Assembly: GCA_038225095.1 (NCBI GenBank) | Contig: JBBREZ010000424.1 | Location: 1 to 6,179, forward strand | DNA: 6,179 nucleotides | Direction of reading: 5' to 3' | DNA from: JAPLGZ01 sp038225095 | Lineage (GTDB): Bacteria; Chloroflexota; Anaerolineae; Caldilineales; Caldilineaceae | Shown here: positions 1-5,563 of the stretch, piece by piece | Position numbering within the stretch: the first letter of the stretch is position 1 | Layout of the letters: each line of letters starts with the position of its first letter | Position numbers and translations under genes: made by a program | The notes under the pieces: generated by a model | What the model saw: the letters and a program-made list of their open reading frames with translations, nothing else | Databases searched by the model: none | Told to the model about the DNA's origin: nothing

Positions 1-308
1 CTACTTGTAAAGCCGCCTACGCCAATATCGGCCTCAACGTCAGCTCGAATACCCTTTGCGCCGGTTATGCCAAAGGTGGGATTGACGCCTGCACCGGTGA
101 TAGCGGTGGCCCATTAAATACATGGGACGCACAGACAAAAAGCTGGGTACAAATTGGGATTGTCAGTTGGGGCAAAGGCTGTGCCCAACCAGGACTATTC
201 GGCGTTTACACACGCGTGGACAGCTTCGCCAGTTGGATTGCGTCGACCACAGGCATTGATACCGGTCTCCGGCTTGTGAATAGCCAGACGGCAATCCAGG
301 GTAGCTGA
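1..308 (+). CDS. Trypsin-like serine protease (S1 family), 3' end only
   Basis: Partial gene: the reading frame is open from the window edge (first full codon at 3) to TGA at 306-308, giving about 101 C-terminal residues. They match the second half of a chymotrypsin-fold protease. The catalytic serine is in the GDSGGP motif (serine codon 102-104). The aspartate six residues before it (GIDACTGDSGGP) occupies the position of trypsin Asp189, predicting cleavage after Arg or Lys. The segment TCKAAY...LCAGY corresponds to the Cys168-Cys182 disulfide loop. SWGKGCA and FGVYTRV match the strand and pocket wall around residues 214-230, with Cys191-Cys220 preserved. The C-terminal helix SFASWIAS follows, then a short tail of about 18 residues. 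The His and Asp of the triad lie upstream of the window. S1 enzymes with this disulfide pattern are normally secreted; the signal peptide is not visible. The stop codon lies within the left arm of a long palindrome (305-378), so that element may define the present C-terminus. Confidence 0.95.
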   Translation, partial: TCKAAYANIGLNVSSNTLCAGYAKGGIDACTGDSGGPLNTWDAQTKSWVQIGIVSWGKGCAQPGLFGVYTRVDSFASWIASTTGIDTGLRLVNSQTAIQGS

Positions 309-378
309 TAGACAAAACAAATAAAATTCCTACAGAGTGCCTACGGAATAGATGAATTTTATTTGTTTTGTCTATCAG
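305..378. repeat. 25-bp perfect palindromic element, copy A
   Basis: Positions 305-329 and 354-378 are perfect reverse complements (25 bp, AT-rich, outer end CTGATAGACAAAAC). They enclose a 24-nt loop containing GTGCCTACG (337-345). The TGA stop of the protease gene is inside the left arm. There is no poly-T tract directly after the right arm, and a separate conventional terminator follows at 392-436, so this does not look like an ordinary terminator. A degenerate copy with the same internal GTGCCTACG lies at 2241-2308. The structure resembles a short non-autonomous palindromic or MITE-like repeat. No clear target-site duplication is visible at its edges. Confidence 0.8.
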
Positions 379-391
379 TTGGACTGGCTGT

Positions 392-436
392 AAAAGGAGC
401 AGGAACAAGGATTACATTTGTTCCTGCTCCTTTTTT
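392..436 (+). terminator. Rho-independent terminator after the protease gene, possibly bidirectional
   Basis: A 17-bp perfect stem (392-408 with 418-434) carries AGGAGCAGGAAC in its left arm, has a 9-nt loop, and includes the start of a six-T run at 431-436. This is a strong intrinsic terminator for the + strand protease. Read on the minus strand, the same stem ends in four Ts, so it may also weakly terminate the convergent regulator gene, whose stop codon is at 473-475. Confidence 0.88.
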
Positions 437-472
437 GCTTATAAGCTTGTTTGTAGGCTGAACAAAATGATT

Positions 473-1855
473 TTACGCGGATTCTGCCTGTAATCGGTTG
501 AGAACACGCACAATCTCTGTACTGCGATCAGCCACAACGTGCTCAAGATAAGCGAAATAACCCCGGCGCTGCTTGGCTCCTGTCGTGAGCCGCTGCACCA
601 CTTTCTGATGGAACTTTCGGCCTTCCCGGCGTACGATTTCTCGATTGATGCTATTCACCTCGTCCCATACTTGCTGGTTGCTTGGGTGATCATCATAAGG
701 GTAAATACACAATCGAGTCGCCAGTATTTCAAGTGCGCGATCCACGTCGCCTTGCATATACGCTAGTTCACCTAAAATTTTAAGCGAGTCGCCCACACCC
801 TTAGCATATTTGACGTGCGCCCAGCCTTTTAATGTTTCCTCGGCCTTCCGGTTGGCACGCTTCAGGTTGCCCTCGTCAAGCAGCAGCTTCGCCTCTTCCA
901 GTTCGATATTGAGCATGGCTATGGTTCCGCCTACCGAATGATCATTAAACATCTGGCGCGCTCGGGTGCGTAGCTTTTTTGCGTCTGCTGCATTGTGTTG
1001 CATGTGGAGGACTTGCGCTTTGCGAAAGAGATCAAAAGCCTTGTTGTGTTCGTTGCCCCAGCGCAGGTGGATTTGGTAAGATTGTTCAAAGCATTGCACT
1101 GCTTGGTGGAAAAGACGGCTGGCTTCTTGCGTCCCCTGGCAGCGACAGCCCAAATCGTAATAAGTTCTGCCTAAAAAATGTGTATTCTGGAACCGTTCGA
1201 TCCCCGCCTCTGCGCCGAGCTTGATGCGTTTGCGCAACCATTGTTCCGCTTGCGCATAATGGCCTTGATAATAATCCACCCAGTTCAGAATGCGATACAA
1301 GTCAGCTTTGGTTTCTGGGTCCATCACGGCACCATAGGTATTTTGCACCCCAATCGCTTCTGCCCGCGCTTTCTGAAAGTCACCGCGATTGATGAACGTT
1401 TGCGCAATCATACACGTAGCAAAGGCCGCTTGACTTGAACCACTGCCCAGCACCTCCGCCACTCTGCGAAACAGTGGGATGGCGCCTTCATAGGCGGCGT
1501 GATTATAGAGATCAAGCCCGGTCACCATCAGCCGACTGCCCACTTCATACGGTGGTGTATTTAGATCGATGGCGAACAGCGCGTCACGGCTGAAGGCCGT
1601 CGCTAGTGGTAGCAACCCGGTTGTTTCGATGAAGTTTTTGCGGTCGAATGGATGCAAGTTCTGCTGCATCACAGCATACAACTTCAGCGCTGAACCTGCC
1701 TCTAGGGTGGTTGTCCCGTTCAGGAATCTGGAAATCACACTCGGTTGGAGGCCAGCTTCCTGCGCCAAATTGCGCAAACTACGGCTCTGCACGGTTAACC
1801 AATTGCGGATAATCTGTCTGGCTTGCTCTTGATCTGGGGGAACGATCGCGCGCAT
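473..1855 (-). CDS. XRE-type helix-turn-helix regulator with long TPR-like region
   Basis: This 460-residue protein starts at ATG (1855-1853) behind a very strong Shine-Dalgarno sequence and stops at TAA (475-473). Residues about 10-60 form a lambda-repressor/XRE-like DNA-binding domain: SLRNLAQEAG (26-35) fits helix 2 and QPSVISRFLNG (37-47) fits the recognition helix. From about residue 100 to 400 the chain is alpha-helical with TPR-like helix pairs, for example YEGAIPLFRRVAEVLG, YYQGHYAQAEQWLRKRI, AVQCFEQSYQIHLRWG and MQGDVDRALEILATRL. The C-terminal 50 residues are basic (RREGRKFHQKVVQRL). No signal peptide or membrane segment is seen, so it should be cytoplasmic. Similar HTH plus TPR architectures occur in bacterial regulators in which the TPR part binds a peptide or protein signal. 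Here the ligand and target genes are unknown. It is convergent with the protease gene and divergent from the zinc-ribbon gene, with repeat copies on both sides. The architecture is well supported; the regulatory role is inferred. Confidence 0.9.
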   Translation of the reverse strand: MRAIVPPDQEQARQIIRNWLTVQSRSLRNLAQEAGLQPSVISRFLNGTTTLEAGSALKLYAVMQQNLHPFDRKNFIETTGLLPLATAFSRDALFAIDLNTPPYEVGSRLMVTGLDLYNHAAYEGAIPLFRRVAEVLGSGSSQAAFATCMIAQTFINRGDFQKARAEAIGVQNTYGAVMDPETKADLYRILNWVDYYQGHYAQAEQWLRKRIKLGAEAGIERFQNTHFLGRTYYDLGCRCQGTQEASRLFHQAVQCFEQSYQIHLRWGNEHNKAFDLFRKAQVLHMQHNAADAKKLRTRARQMFNDHSVGGTIAMLNIELEEAKLLLDEGNLKRANRKAEETLKGWAHVKYAKGVGDSLKILGELAYMQGDVDRALEILATRLCIYPYDDHPSNQQVWDEVNSINREIVRREGRKFHQKVVQRLTTGAKQRRGYFAYLEHVVADRSTEIVRVLNRLQAESA

Positions 1856-1856
1856 T

Positions 1857-1866
1857 GGATCACCTC
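1857..1866 (-). promoter_or_regulatory. Exceptionally strong Shine-Dalgarno site of the HTH-TPR gene
   Basis: On the minus strand the sequence before the ATG reads GAGGTGATCC. Its complement (GGATCACCTC on the + strand) equals the conserved 3' tail of 16S rRNA, so ten consecutive bases can pair with the ribosome. GAGG lies 7 nt before the ATG. This fixes the start of the regulator gene and predicts efficient initiation. Confidence 0.85.
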
Positions 1867-1894
1867 ATTGTGTATCATCCAAATCTAGGAAAGG

Positions 1895-1913
1895 ATGTTG
1901 CTCAAAGCAACAT
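1895..1913. repeat. 8-bp inverted repeat 40 nt upstream of the regulator gene
   Basis: ATGTTGCT (1895-1902) and AGCAACAT (1906-1913) are perfect reverse complements around the 3-nt centre CAA. The position, just upstream of the HTH-TPR start, suits an operator for dimer binding or a hairpin in the mRNA leader. Autoregulation would be typical of XRE-like proteins but is only inferred here. Confidence 0.4.
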
Positions 1914-1932
1914 TAGAGGGTTGCAAGGCGGC

Positions 1933-1949
1933 AGCATATACGCTATGCT
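1933..1949. repeat. 6-bp inverted repeat in the regulator's upstream region
   Basis: AGCATA (1933-1938) and TATGCT (1944-1949) are reverse complements around TACGC. The site lies 78-94 bp from the regulator start, a plausible operator position. Its sequence is unrelated to the repeat at 1895-1913, so the two are not obvious copies of one binding site. Short repeats of this size can occur by chance. Confidence 0.25.
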
Positions 1950-2022
1950 TAGGTATGAACGTGGTTTCCTCAAAACGGGCTCCCTTAGAAACGCCTGACC
2001 GCAACGCGCAAGAAAAAGCGAG

Positions 2023-2074
2023 AAAATCAAAAGACAATAGAGATTGAATAGGTTGTCAGTAGCTTTTTGATTTT
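2023..2074. repeat. Interrupted inverted repeat (10 + 5 bp arms)
   Basis: AAAATCAAAA (2023-2032) pairs with TTTTGATTTT (2065-2074), and the adjacent GACAA (2033-2037) pairs with TTGTC (2053-2057). A 7-nt bulge (2058-2064) and a 15-nt loop remain. It is AT-rich, 170-220 bp upstream of the regulator start, and has no terminator-type T run beyond the stem. It could be a regulatory or relic repeat structure; function unknown. Confidence 0.35.
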
Positions 2075-2240
2075 ACAATGTCTGTACACAACGCAACCGC
2101 CACTCTATAGTGCAACGAACGTGGATCACCAAAGGATCTGTGCGTAAATGCTGGTCACTTTAGGCGCTACTGTAATTTTCTGTTTTGATAAGGGATAGGA
2201 AATTTTCAGCCATTTTCTAACTTATAGAGAAACCATTTAA

Positions 2241-2308
2241 ACATGACACAAATAATGTACCCACTGGGTGCCTACGATTGTGCAAATTTTATTTGCTTTG
2301 TCTATTAG
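2241..2308. repeat. Degenerate copy B of the palindromic element
   Basis: This aligns with copy A (305-378) in the same orientation. The right arm 2285-2308 matches 355-378 at 22 of 24 positions. The internal GTGCCTACG (2268-2276) is identical, and 2248-2276 matches 317-345 at 23 of 29 positions. The left arm is eroded (GACACAAATAA against GACAAAACAAATAA in copy A) but can still pair with TTATTTGCTTTGTC (2289-2302). Copies A and B therefore form direct repeats about 1.93 kb apart bracketing the HTH-TPR gene. Confidence 0.7.
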
Positions 2309-2343
2309 AAGATCATAAGATTATTTAACTGAATGATGGAAAT

Positions 2344-2391
2344 CGATAGACAAAGTATATTATATTTTGGGAATTTATCAACCTCTATCAG
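2344..2391. repeat. Possible third, shortened fragment of the palindromic element
   Basis: GATAGACAAA (2345-2354) is identical to the left end of copy A. GAATTT followed by CTATCAG (2371-2391) resembles its right end, but the GTGCCTACG core is missing. ATAGACAAAG (2346-2355) is also a perfect inverted match to CTTTGTCTAT (2296-2305) in copy B. The sequence is AT-rich and degenerate, so this is a tentative call. Confidence 0.35.
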
Positions 2392-2472
2392 GCCTAAACT
2401 TACTAATTTTCGCTGGGGTTGATGACAGAAGCCCCAAAACAGTAACCCGTAAGGTGCAGAGAGGAGAGACAA

Positions 2473-2961
2473 ATGGTTCGTTATGATTCCAGTGTCATAG
2501 TTCAGTTTGTCCAGTCCCTGTACGATCAAGCCAATTCCATGCTCATCATATTTACAATCAGTGGTGTTGTGATTGGTGGCGGAGGAGGATCACTCATATC
2601 TACAGAAGCCGCTGTCATCGGCGCAGTTGTTGTCGGCTTTATTGGTTATATGATTGGTCAAACGCGAGCCTTTCAATTGAAATTACAAGCGCAACTCGCG
2701 CTTTGTCAGCTTGCCTTTGAAGAGAACACACGAAAACTGGCAGAGGGTAAGTTATCCATCAGTGAACAAATCGCTCTTCCGACATCTGGCACTGCTCAGA
2801 TTCCCGCTCCTTCTTCCTATCCGCCTCCTGTGATCAAATTGGGCTCAATTACACCGCCTTCAAGATCAGCGAGTGGCTCAAGGCGCAATTGTCGTGAATG
2901 TGGTACTGAACTGCCTAGGGTCAGTGAGTTTTGTCCGAAATGCCTTGCGCCGGTCGCTTGA
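2473..2961 (+). CDS. Small membrane protein with C-terminal zinc ribbon
   Basis: This 162-residue protein starts at ATG 2473 with AGGAG (2462-2466) 6 nt upstream. Residues about 23-42 and 46-62 are two hydrophobic, glycine-rich segments (SGVVIGGGGG; VIGAVVVGFIGYMIG), likely a tight transmembrane hairpin. They are followed by a helical stretch (63-90, AFQLKLQAQLALCQLAFEEN) and a flexible Pro/Ser-rich linker (about 98-138). The last 23 residues form a zinc ribbon with Cys140, Cys143, Cys154 and Cys157 (CxxC-x10-CxxC). Proteins combining membrane helices with a small zinc ribbon are common in Chloroflexota and other bacteria and are mostly uncharacterised. The ribbon most likely lies on the cytoplasmic side, but topology is inferred. 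No terminator is visible between this gene and the small ORF 95 nt downstream, so co-transcription with 3057-5431 is possible. No function can be assigned. Confidence 0.88.
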   Translation: MVRYDSSVIVQFVQSLYDQANSMLIIFTISGVVIGGGGGSLISTEAAVIGAVVVGFIGYMIGQTRAFQLKLQAQLALCQLAFEENTRKLAEGKLSISEQIALPTSGTAQIPAPSSYPPPVIKLGSITPPSRSASGSRRNCRECGTELPRVSEFCPKCLAPVA

Positions 2962-3056
2962 ACTACGAATAGCCTGTGGTGCAACAGCAACCTGAGTGAT
3001 AATATGAAAATTTAATCAAAACCGTTATGTGAGTACGGTGGTGCATAAGGAGGCTC

Positions 3057-3149
3057 ATGATGAATCGTCGCCGCTTTGCTTTCCTGATGAGCACCGTCTT
3101 ATTGATCCTGTACCCGCATGAAAATTTTCTCCAGCCATCCACTGGTTGA
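3057..3149 (+). CDS. 30-residue signal-like peptide or truncated duplicate leader
   Basis: A short ORF runs from ATGATG (3057-3062) to TGA at 3147-3149 behind a strong Shine-Dalgarno sequence, AAGGAGG (3047-3053). The peptide begins MMNRRRFAFLMSTVLLILYP: three arginines and then a hydrophobic stretch, as in a signal peptide, but it ends ten residues later without a cleavage site or mature domain. Its ribosome-binding and start cassette (3047-3064) is identical at 17 of 18 bases to that of the large secreted protein (3196-3213). Its stop overlaps a TTG codon (3146-3148) that opens the large gene's frame. It may be a real small membrane peptide, a leader for coupled translation, or the remnant of a duplicated secreted-protein gene. 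Translation is plausible from the RBS; function is unknown. Confidence 0.5.
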   Translation: MMNRRRFAFLMSTVLLILYPHENFLQPSTG

Positions 3150-3195
3150 TCGGGGTGTCTTCTATGACTTGGTTTCGAGTTGCGGAGCGTAATAC

Positions 3196-3218
3196 AAGGA
3201 GGTTCATGATGAACCTCC
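3196..3218 (+). promoter_or_regulatory. Hairpin enclosing the Shine-Dalgarno sequence and start codon of the secreted protein gene
   Basis: AAGGAGG (3196-3202) is the ribosome-binding site. GGAGGTTC (3198-3205) is a perfect reverse complement of GAACCTCC (3211-3218), and the 5-nt loop ATGAT between them holds the first ATG (3206-3208). In mRNA this 8-bp GC-rich stem would hide both the Shine-Dalgarno sequence and the start. The matching cassette before the small ORF (3047-3064) lacks the complementary arm. A role in translational control is inferred from structure only. Confidence 0.55.
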
Positions 3219-5431
3219 GCTTACTGGATTTAATGATATGGTCGTTGCTGGTAGTCGGCAGCATGATTTATTTAGTTGCTGTTTCATCTGCACAGGGGCT
3301 TGAGCAAAGTAGCAACACAGCCCCATCTTCTGTCCAACGGCTGACCGTAGCGGATGTAACGGTGGTTCGTCCACTGGTAGAGGCAGCCCGGATGCAAGCT
3401 CCCCAAGCCGCTATCCCGATGAATGAAAATTTCGAAAATCCATGGCCGGTGACGAATTCTGGTTGGTTGATTGAAGACAAGTCGAATCCGGCCAATGATT
3501 ATCTATGGGGCAGGCAGGATTGCCATCCTTACAATGGGCTTTATGCGGCCTGGTCTACTGGCATCGGGAATAAAGGGGGTCAGCTCCACTGTGGTGATCA
3601 GTATCCTAATAACCTTGACACCTGGGCTATCTATGGCCCGTTCGACCTTAGCCAGGCAACAAGCGCCAGTTTAACCTTTTATTTTTGGGGGAGTACGGAA
3701 GTACAGCCAAATTGCACAGCAGATCGAATGTATGTGGCAAGCTCTATCGATGGTCAACAGTTTTCCAAGGGTCAGTACTTCTGTGGTTACTGGGAAGGTG
3801 GCCCCGAAACGAACGGGTACTTTAAATTTACCCTTGATCTGAATAGTCGGCTTGGTCAAAGCCAAGTATACATCGGTTTCGAGTTTCAAACCAACAGCAG
3901 CGTCACCGATGTCGGCATGATGATTGACGATGTAAAGCTTGATGTAGCGGGAAATATACCGCCTACACCGACATCACCGCCCCTTTCCTTCATTTCTGGG
4001 CGAGTGACCAACGCGAATAACAATCCTATCGAGGGCGTAACCATCTCTGACAATGCCGGACACACTGTTATTACGAAATCGGACGGTGGCTATGGCCTCC
4101 TCGATCTGTTACCAGGAACCTATGTTCTAACCGCCAGCAGGGCTGGCTATACTTTTTCACCTGCCTCACAAACGGTTGCCGTACCACCAAACTCACCAGG
4201 CCTAAATTTCATCGATACACTGCCCACACCTACGCCCACTGCGACAGCAAGTCCGACACCGCGCCCCATTGCGGCTGTTGCTGTGTCCGACTTTACCTTG
4301 ACCGACGCTGCATTTTTGGGTTATCCAGATAAGAATGCTGTATTAAATGTCAAAACATGTCAAGCCAAAGAAGTCCATATCCAATTGACAAACAATGGCC
4401 AAACCAACTTTGCGGGTGGGCAATATACTGTTCAATGGGTAGTAAGGAAGAATGGCAATGATGTGGAAAAGGGCGTCGTACCCCACATTATAACCGATGC
4501 CCTTCCAGCAATAGTGGCAGGCGGCCAGGCAAATGATGTACGGATTGCCGCGTTTGGCTTTTTCAAAATAGTTCAAGATGGTGAACTATTTATCACACTT
4601 ATCCCGGATTCTGTTCTAACACCCCCGTTCCCCCAAAACCCTGATCCTATAAAAATTACGATCGAGCGAGAGTTTGACGTCATTGATTGTCTTAATGAAT
4701 ATACACTACAGATCCTGAGGCTCATTGCACAGGGTGTGTTTGACCCTGCGAAGTGGGCTAGTCAGTTTGTTACAACAGGTTCGCCGGTCTACCCCCTTGT
4801 AACTAACAGCCAGGGTCAGCGCGCCGGCTTTCTTGCGAATGGTGAAATCACTGAAGAAATCCCTGGCTCGCATGTCGTTGCCATCGGTGAAAAGCGGATC
4901 GTCATCTATCCGGGGCTGGATGCTGTTCAGGTGCAAGTAGTAGGGTACGCGAAAGGTTCAATGACCCTGGCTACTGGCTTTGTGCATTCGGACGGCACGG
5001 GCACGCTTGTTACGCACGAAAATGCGCCAGTGTCACAAGGAATGCTGGCTACGCTCAACTCAATAGATACCACCTTTATGCTGGCGTATGATTTTGAGGC
5101 AGATGGTCATATTGACGTGTATCGGGAACCCGACAGAATTGAGACGGTGCTTCCATTTGTTCATATCTATCTGCCACTTATCATGGAAAACAACAAGTTC
5201 TGTGGTCAATTTGTCTGGTTTCGACAGGGCATCGACCGATATCCAGGATTTCAGTTGGCTAATTCTAGTGAATTGTGGTTTTTTGATGAAGTAGGCTTAG
5301 GCAAGCTACCTGCTGAGGGCAGTTATGCCATCATCAGGAACCCCCAATTTATGCCTGAAGAGTTTAGCCCAGGCATTCGATGGCTGATGGGCGCAGCTAG
5401 TATCACACCAATTTCGAGTTGTCAGCCGTAA
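3206..5431 (+). CDS. Large secreted multidomain protein (jelly-roll, carboxypeptidase-regulatory-like and C-terminal domains)
   Basis: This 741-residue exported protein starts at ATG 3206 or the adjacent ATG 3209. AAGGAGG (3196-3202) supports both, and spacing favours 3209. An in-frame TTG at 3146 would add 20 residues before the signal peptide and is less likely. Residues 1-31 form a signal peptide (hydrophobic IWSLLVVGSMIYLVAV, cleavage probably near SSAQG). Residues about 72-247 resemble a MAM or 'choice-of-anchor' jelly-roll domain as attached to M6 and other secreted proteases: ENFENPWP, WAIYGPFDLS, and MMIDDVKL at the end. A Pro/Thr linker follows, then a carboxypeptidase regulatory-like beta-sandwich (262-338: ISGRVTNANNNPIEGVTI, DGGYGLLDLLPGTYVLTA). 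Next come the linker PTPTPTATASPTPRP and a possible Ig/CARDB-like domain (about 355-470). The remaining C-terminal part is unrecognised; it contains IYLPLI near residue 655 and 80 further residues. No catalytic motif is visible, so binding or a surface role is more likely than enzymatic activity. Eight mature-region cysteines could form disulfides. Confidence 0.92.
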   Translation: MMNLRLLDLMIWSLLVVGSMIYLVAVSSAQGLEQSSNTAPSSVQRLTVADVTVVRPLVEAARMQAPQAAIPMNENFENPWPVTNSGWLIEDKSNPANDYLWGRQDCHPYNGLYAAWSTGIGNKGGQLHCGDQYPNNLDTWAIYGPFDLSQATSASLTFYFWGSTEVQPNCTADRMYVASSIDGQQFSKGQYFCGYWEGGPETNGYFKFTLDLNSRLGQSQVYIGFEFQTNSSVTDVGMMIDDVKLDVAGNIPPTPTSPPLSFISGRVTNANNNPIEGVTISDNAGHTVITKSDGGYGLLDLLPGTYVLTASRAGYTFSPASQTVAVPPNSPGLNFIDTLPTPTPTATASPTPRPIAAVAVSDFTLTDAAFLGYPDKNAVLNVKTCQAKEVHIQLTNNGQTNFAGGQYTVQWVVRKNGNDVEKGVVPHIITDALPAIVAGGQANDVRIAAFGFFKIVQDGELFITLIPDSVLTPPFPQNPDPIKITIEREFDVIDCLNEYTLQILRLIAQGVFDPAKWASQFVTTGSPVYPLVTNSQGQRAGFLANGEITEEIPGSHVVAIGEKRIVIYPGLDAVQVQVVGYAKGSMTLATGFVHSDGTGTLVTHENAPVSQGMLATLNSIDTTFMLAYDFEADGHIDVYREPDRIETVLPFVHIYLPLIMENNKFCGQFVWFRQGIDRYPGFQLANSSELWFFDEVGLGKLPAEGSYAIIRNPQFMPEEFSPGIRWLMGAASITPISSCQP

Positions 5432-5458
5432 AAGTAGCCATATCAATCCCACAGTTTC

Positions 5459-5489
5459 CGGATCCTTCATAGAGGGATCCGTTTTTTTT
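5459..5489 (+). terminator. Rho-independent terminator after the secreted protein gene
   Basis: CGGATCC (5459-5465) pairs with GGATCCG (5475-5481). Three further inner pairs, including one G-T wobble, leave an ATA loop. Eight Ts follow directly (5482-5489). It lies 27 nt after the stop codon and closes the possible 2473-5431 transcription unit. Confidence 0.92.
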
Positions 5490-5533
5490 GCCAGTGGCCT
5501 ATACTATCTTTTACTGCGCTGCGCCTAGCCGAG

Positions 5534-5563
5534 TTGGTTTGGATCAACTTCCAGCGGTATAAT
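5534..5563 (+). promoter_or_regulatory. Putative sigma-70-type promoter of the corrinoid activator gene
   Basis: TATAAT (5558-5563) matches the -10 consensus perfectly. TTGGTT (5534-5539) is a weak -35 candidate at 18-bp spacing. The site follows the terminator of the previous gene and would start transcription near 5570, giving a leader of about 60 nt before the likely start codon. The -35 match is poor, so this is a prediction only. Confidence 0.45.

Larger units (their letters stand above)
1856..2472. other. 617-bp divergent intergenic region with several inverted repeats
   Basis: No convincing coding sequence is seen on either strand here. The region separates the divergent HTH-TPR and zinc-ribbon genes, so it should carry promoters for both. 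It holds three inverted repeats near the regulator (1895-1913, 1933-1949, 2023-2074), a degenerate copy of the palindromic element (2241-2308) and a possible further fragment (2344-2391). An AT-rich stretch at 2356-2368 (TATATTATATTTT) could include a -10 box for the zinc-ribbon gene, but no good -35 is visible. A small GC hairpin (GGGG at 2415-2418 with CCCC at 2432-2435) lies about 40 nt before that gene. Nothing recognisable was found in 2080-2240. Confidence 0.6.

Noticed and set aside
163..408. 81-codon minus-strand open frame across the protease end and the palindrome
   Set aside because: It overlaps real protease coding sequence and spans the repeat and the terminator stem; no RBS or domain supports it.
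1857..1866. GGATCACCTC, identical to the 3' tail of 16S rRNA
   Set aside because: No other 16S sequence surrounds it. Read on the minus strand it is simply a very strong Shine-Dalgarno site at the correct distance from the regulator's ATG.
378..2241. The segment between repeat copies as a complete insertion sequence
   Set aside because: It encodes a regulator, not a transposase or recombinase, and no terminal duplications are visible. Only a passive or recombination-mediated cassette remains possible.
2305..2529. 74-codon minus-strand open frame overlapping the zinc-ribbon gene start
   Set aside because: It lies mostly in AT-rich intergenic DNA and runs opposite a gene with a good RBS; no recognisable protein features.
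2997..3005. Extended -10-like TG-A-TAATAT before the small ORF
   Set aside because: It matches TATAAT at only four of six positions and has no -35 at suitable spacing. It could be a promoter, but the evidence is too weak to list.
3146..3205. TTG at 3146 as the main start of the secreted protein
   Set aside because: It would put 20 polar residues before a normal signal peptide and lacks its own Shine-Dalgarno sequence, whereas AAGGAGG sits directly before ATG 3206/3209. It is kept only as a possible coupling start.
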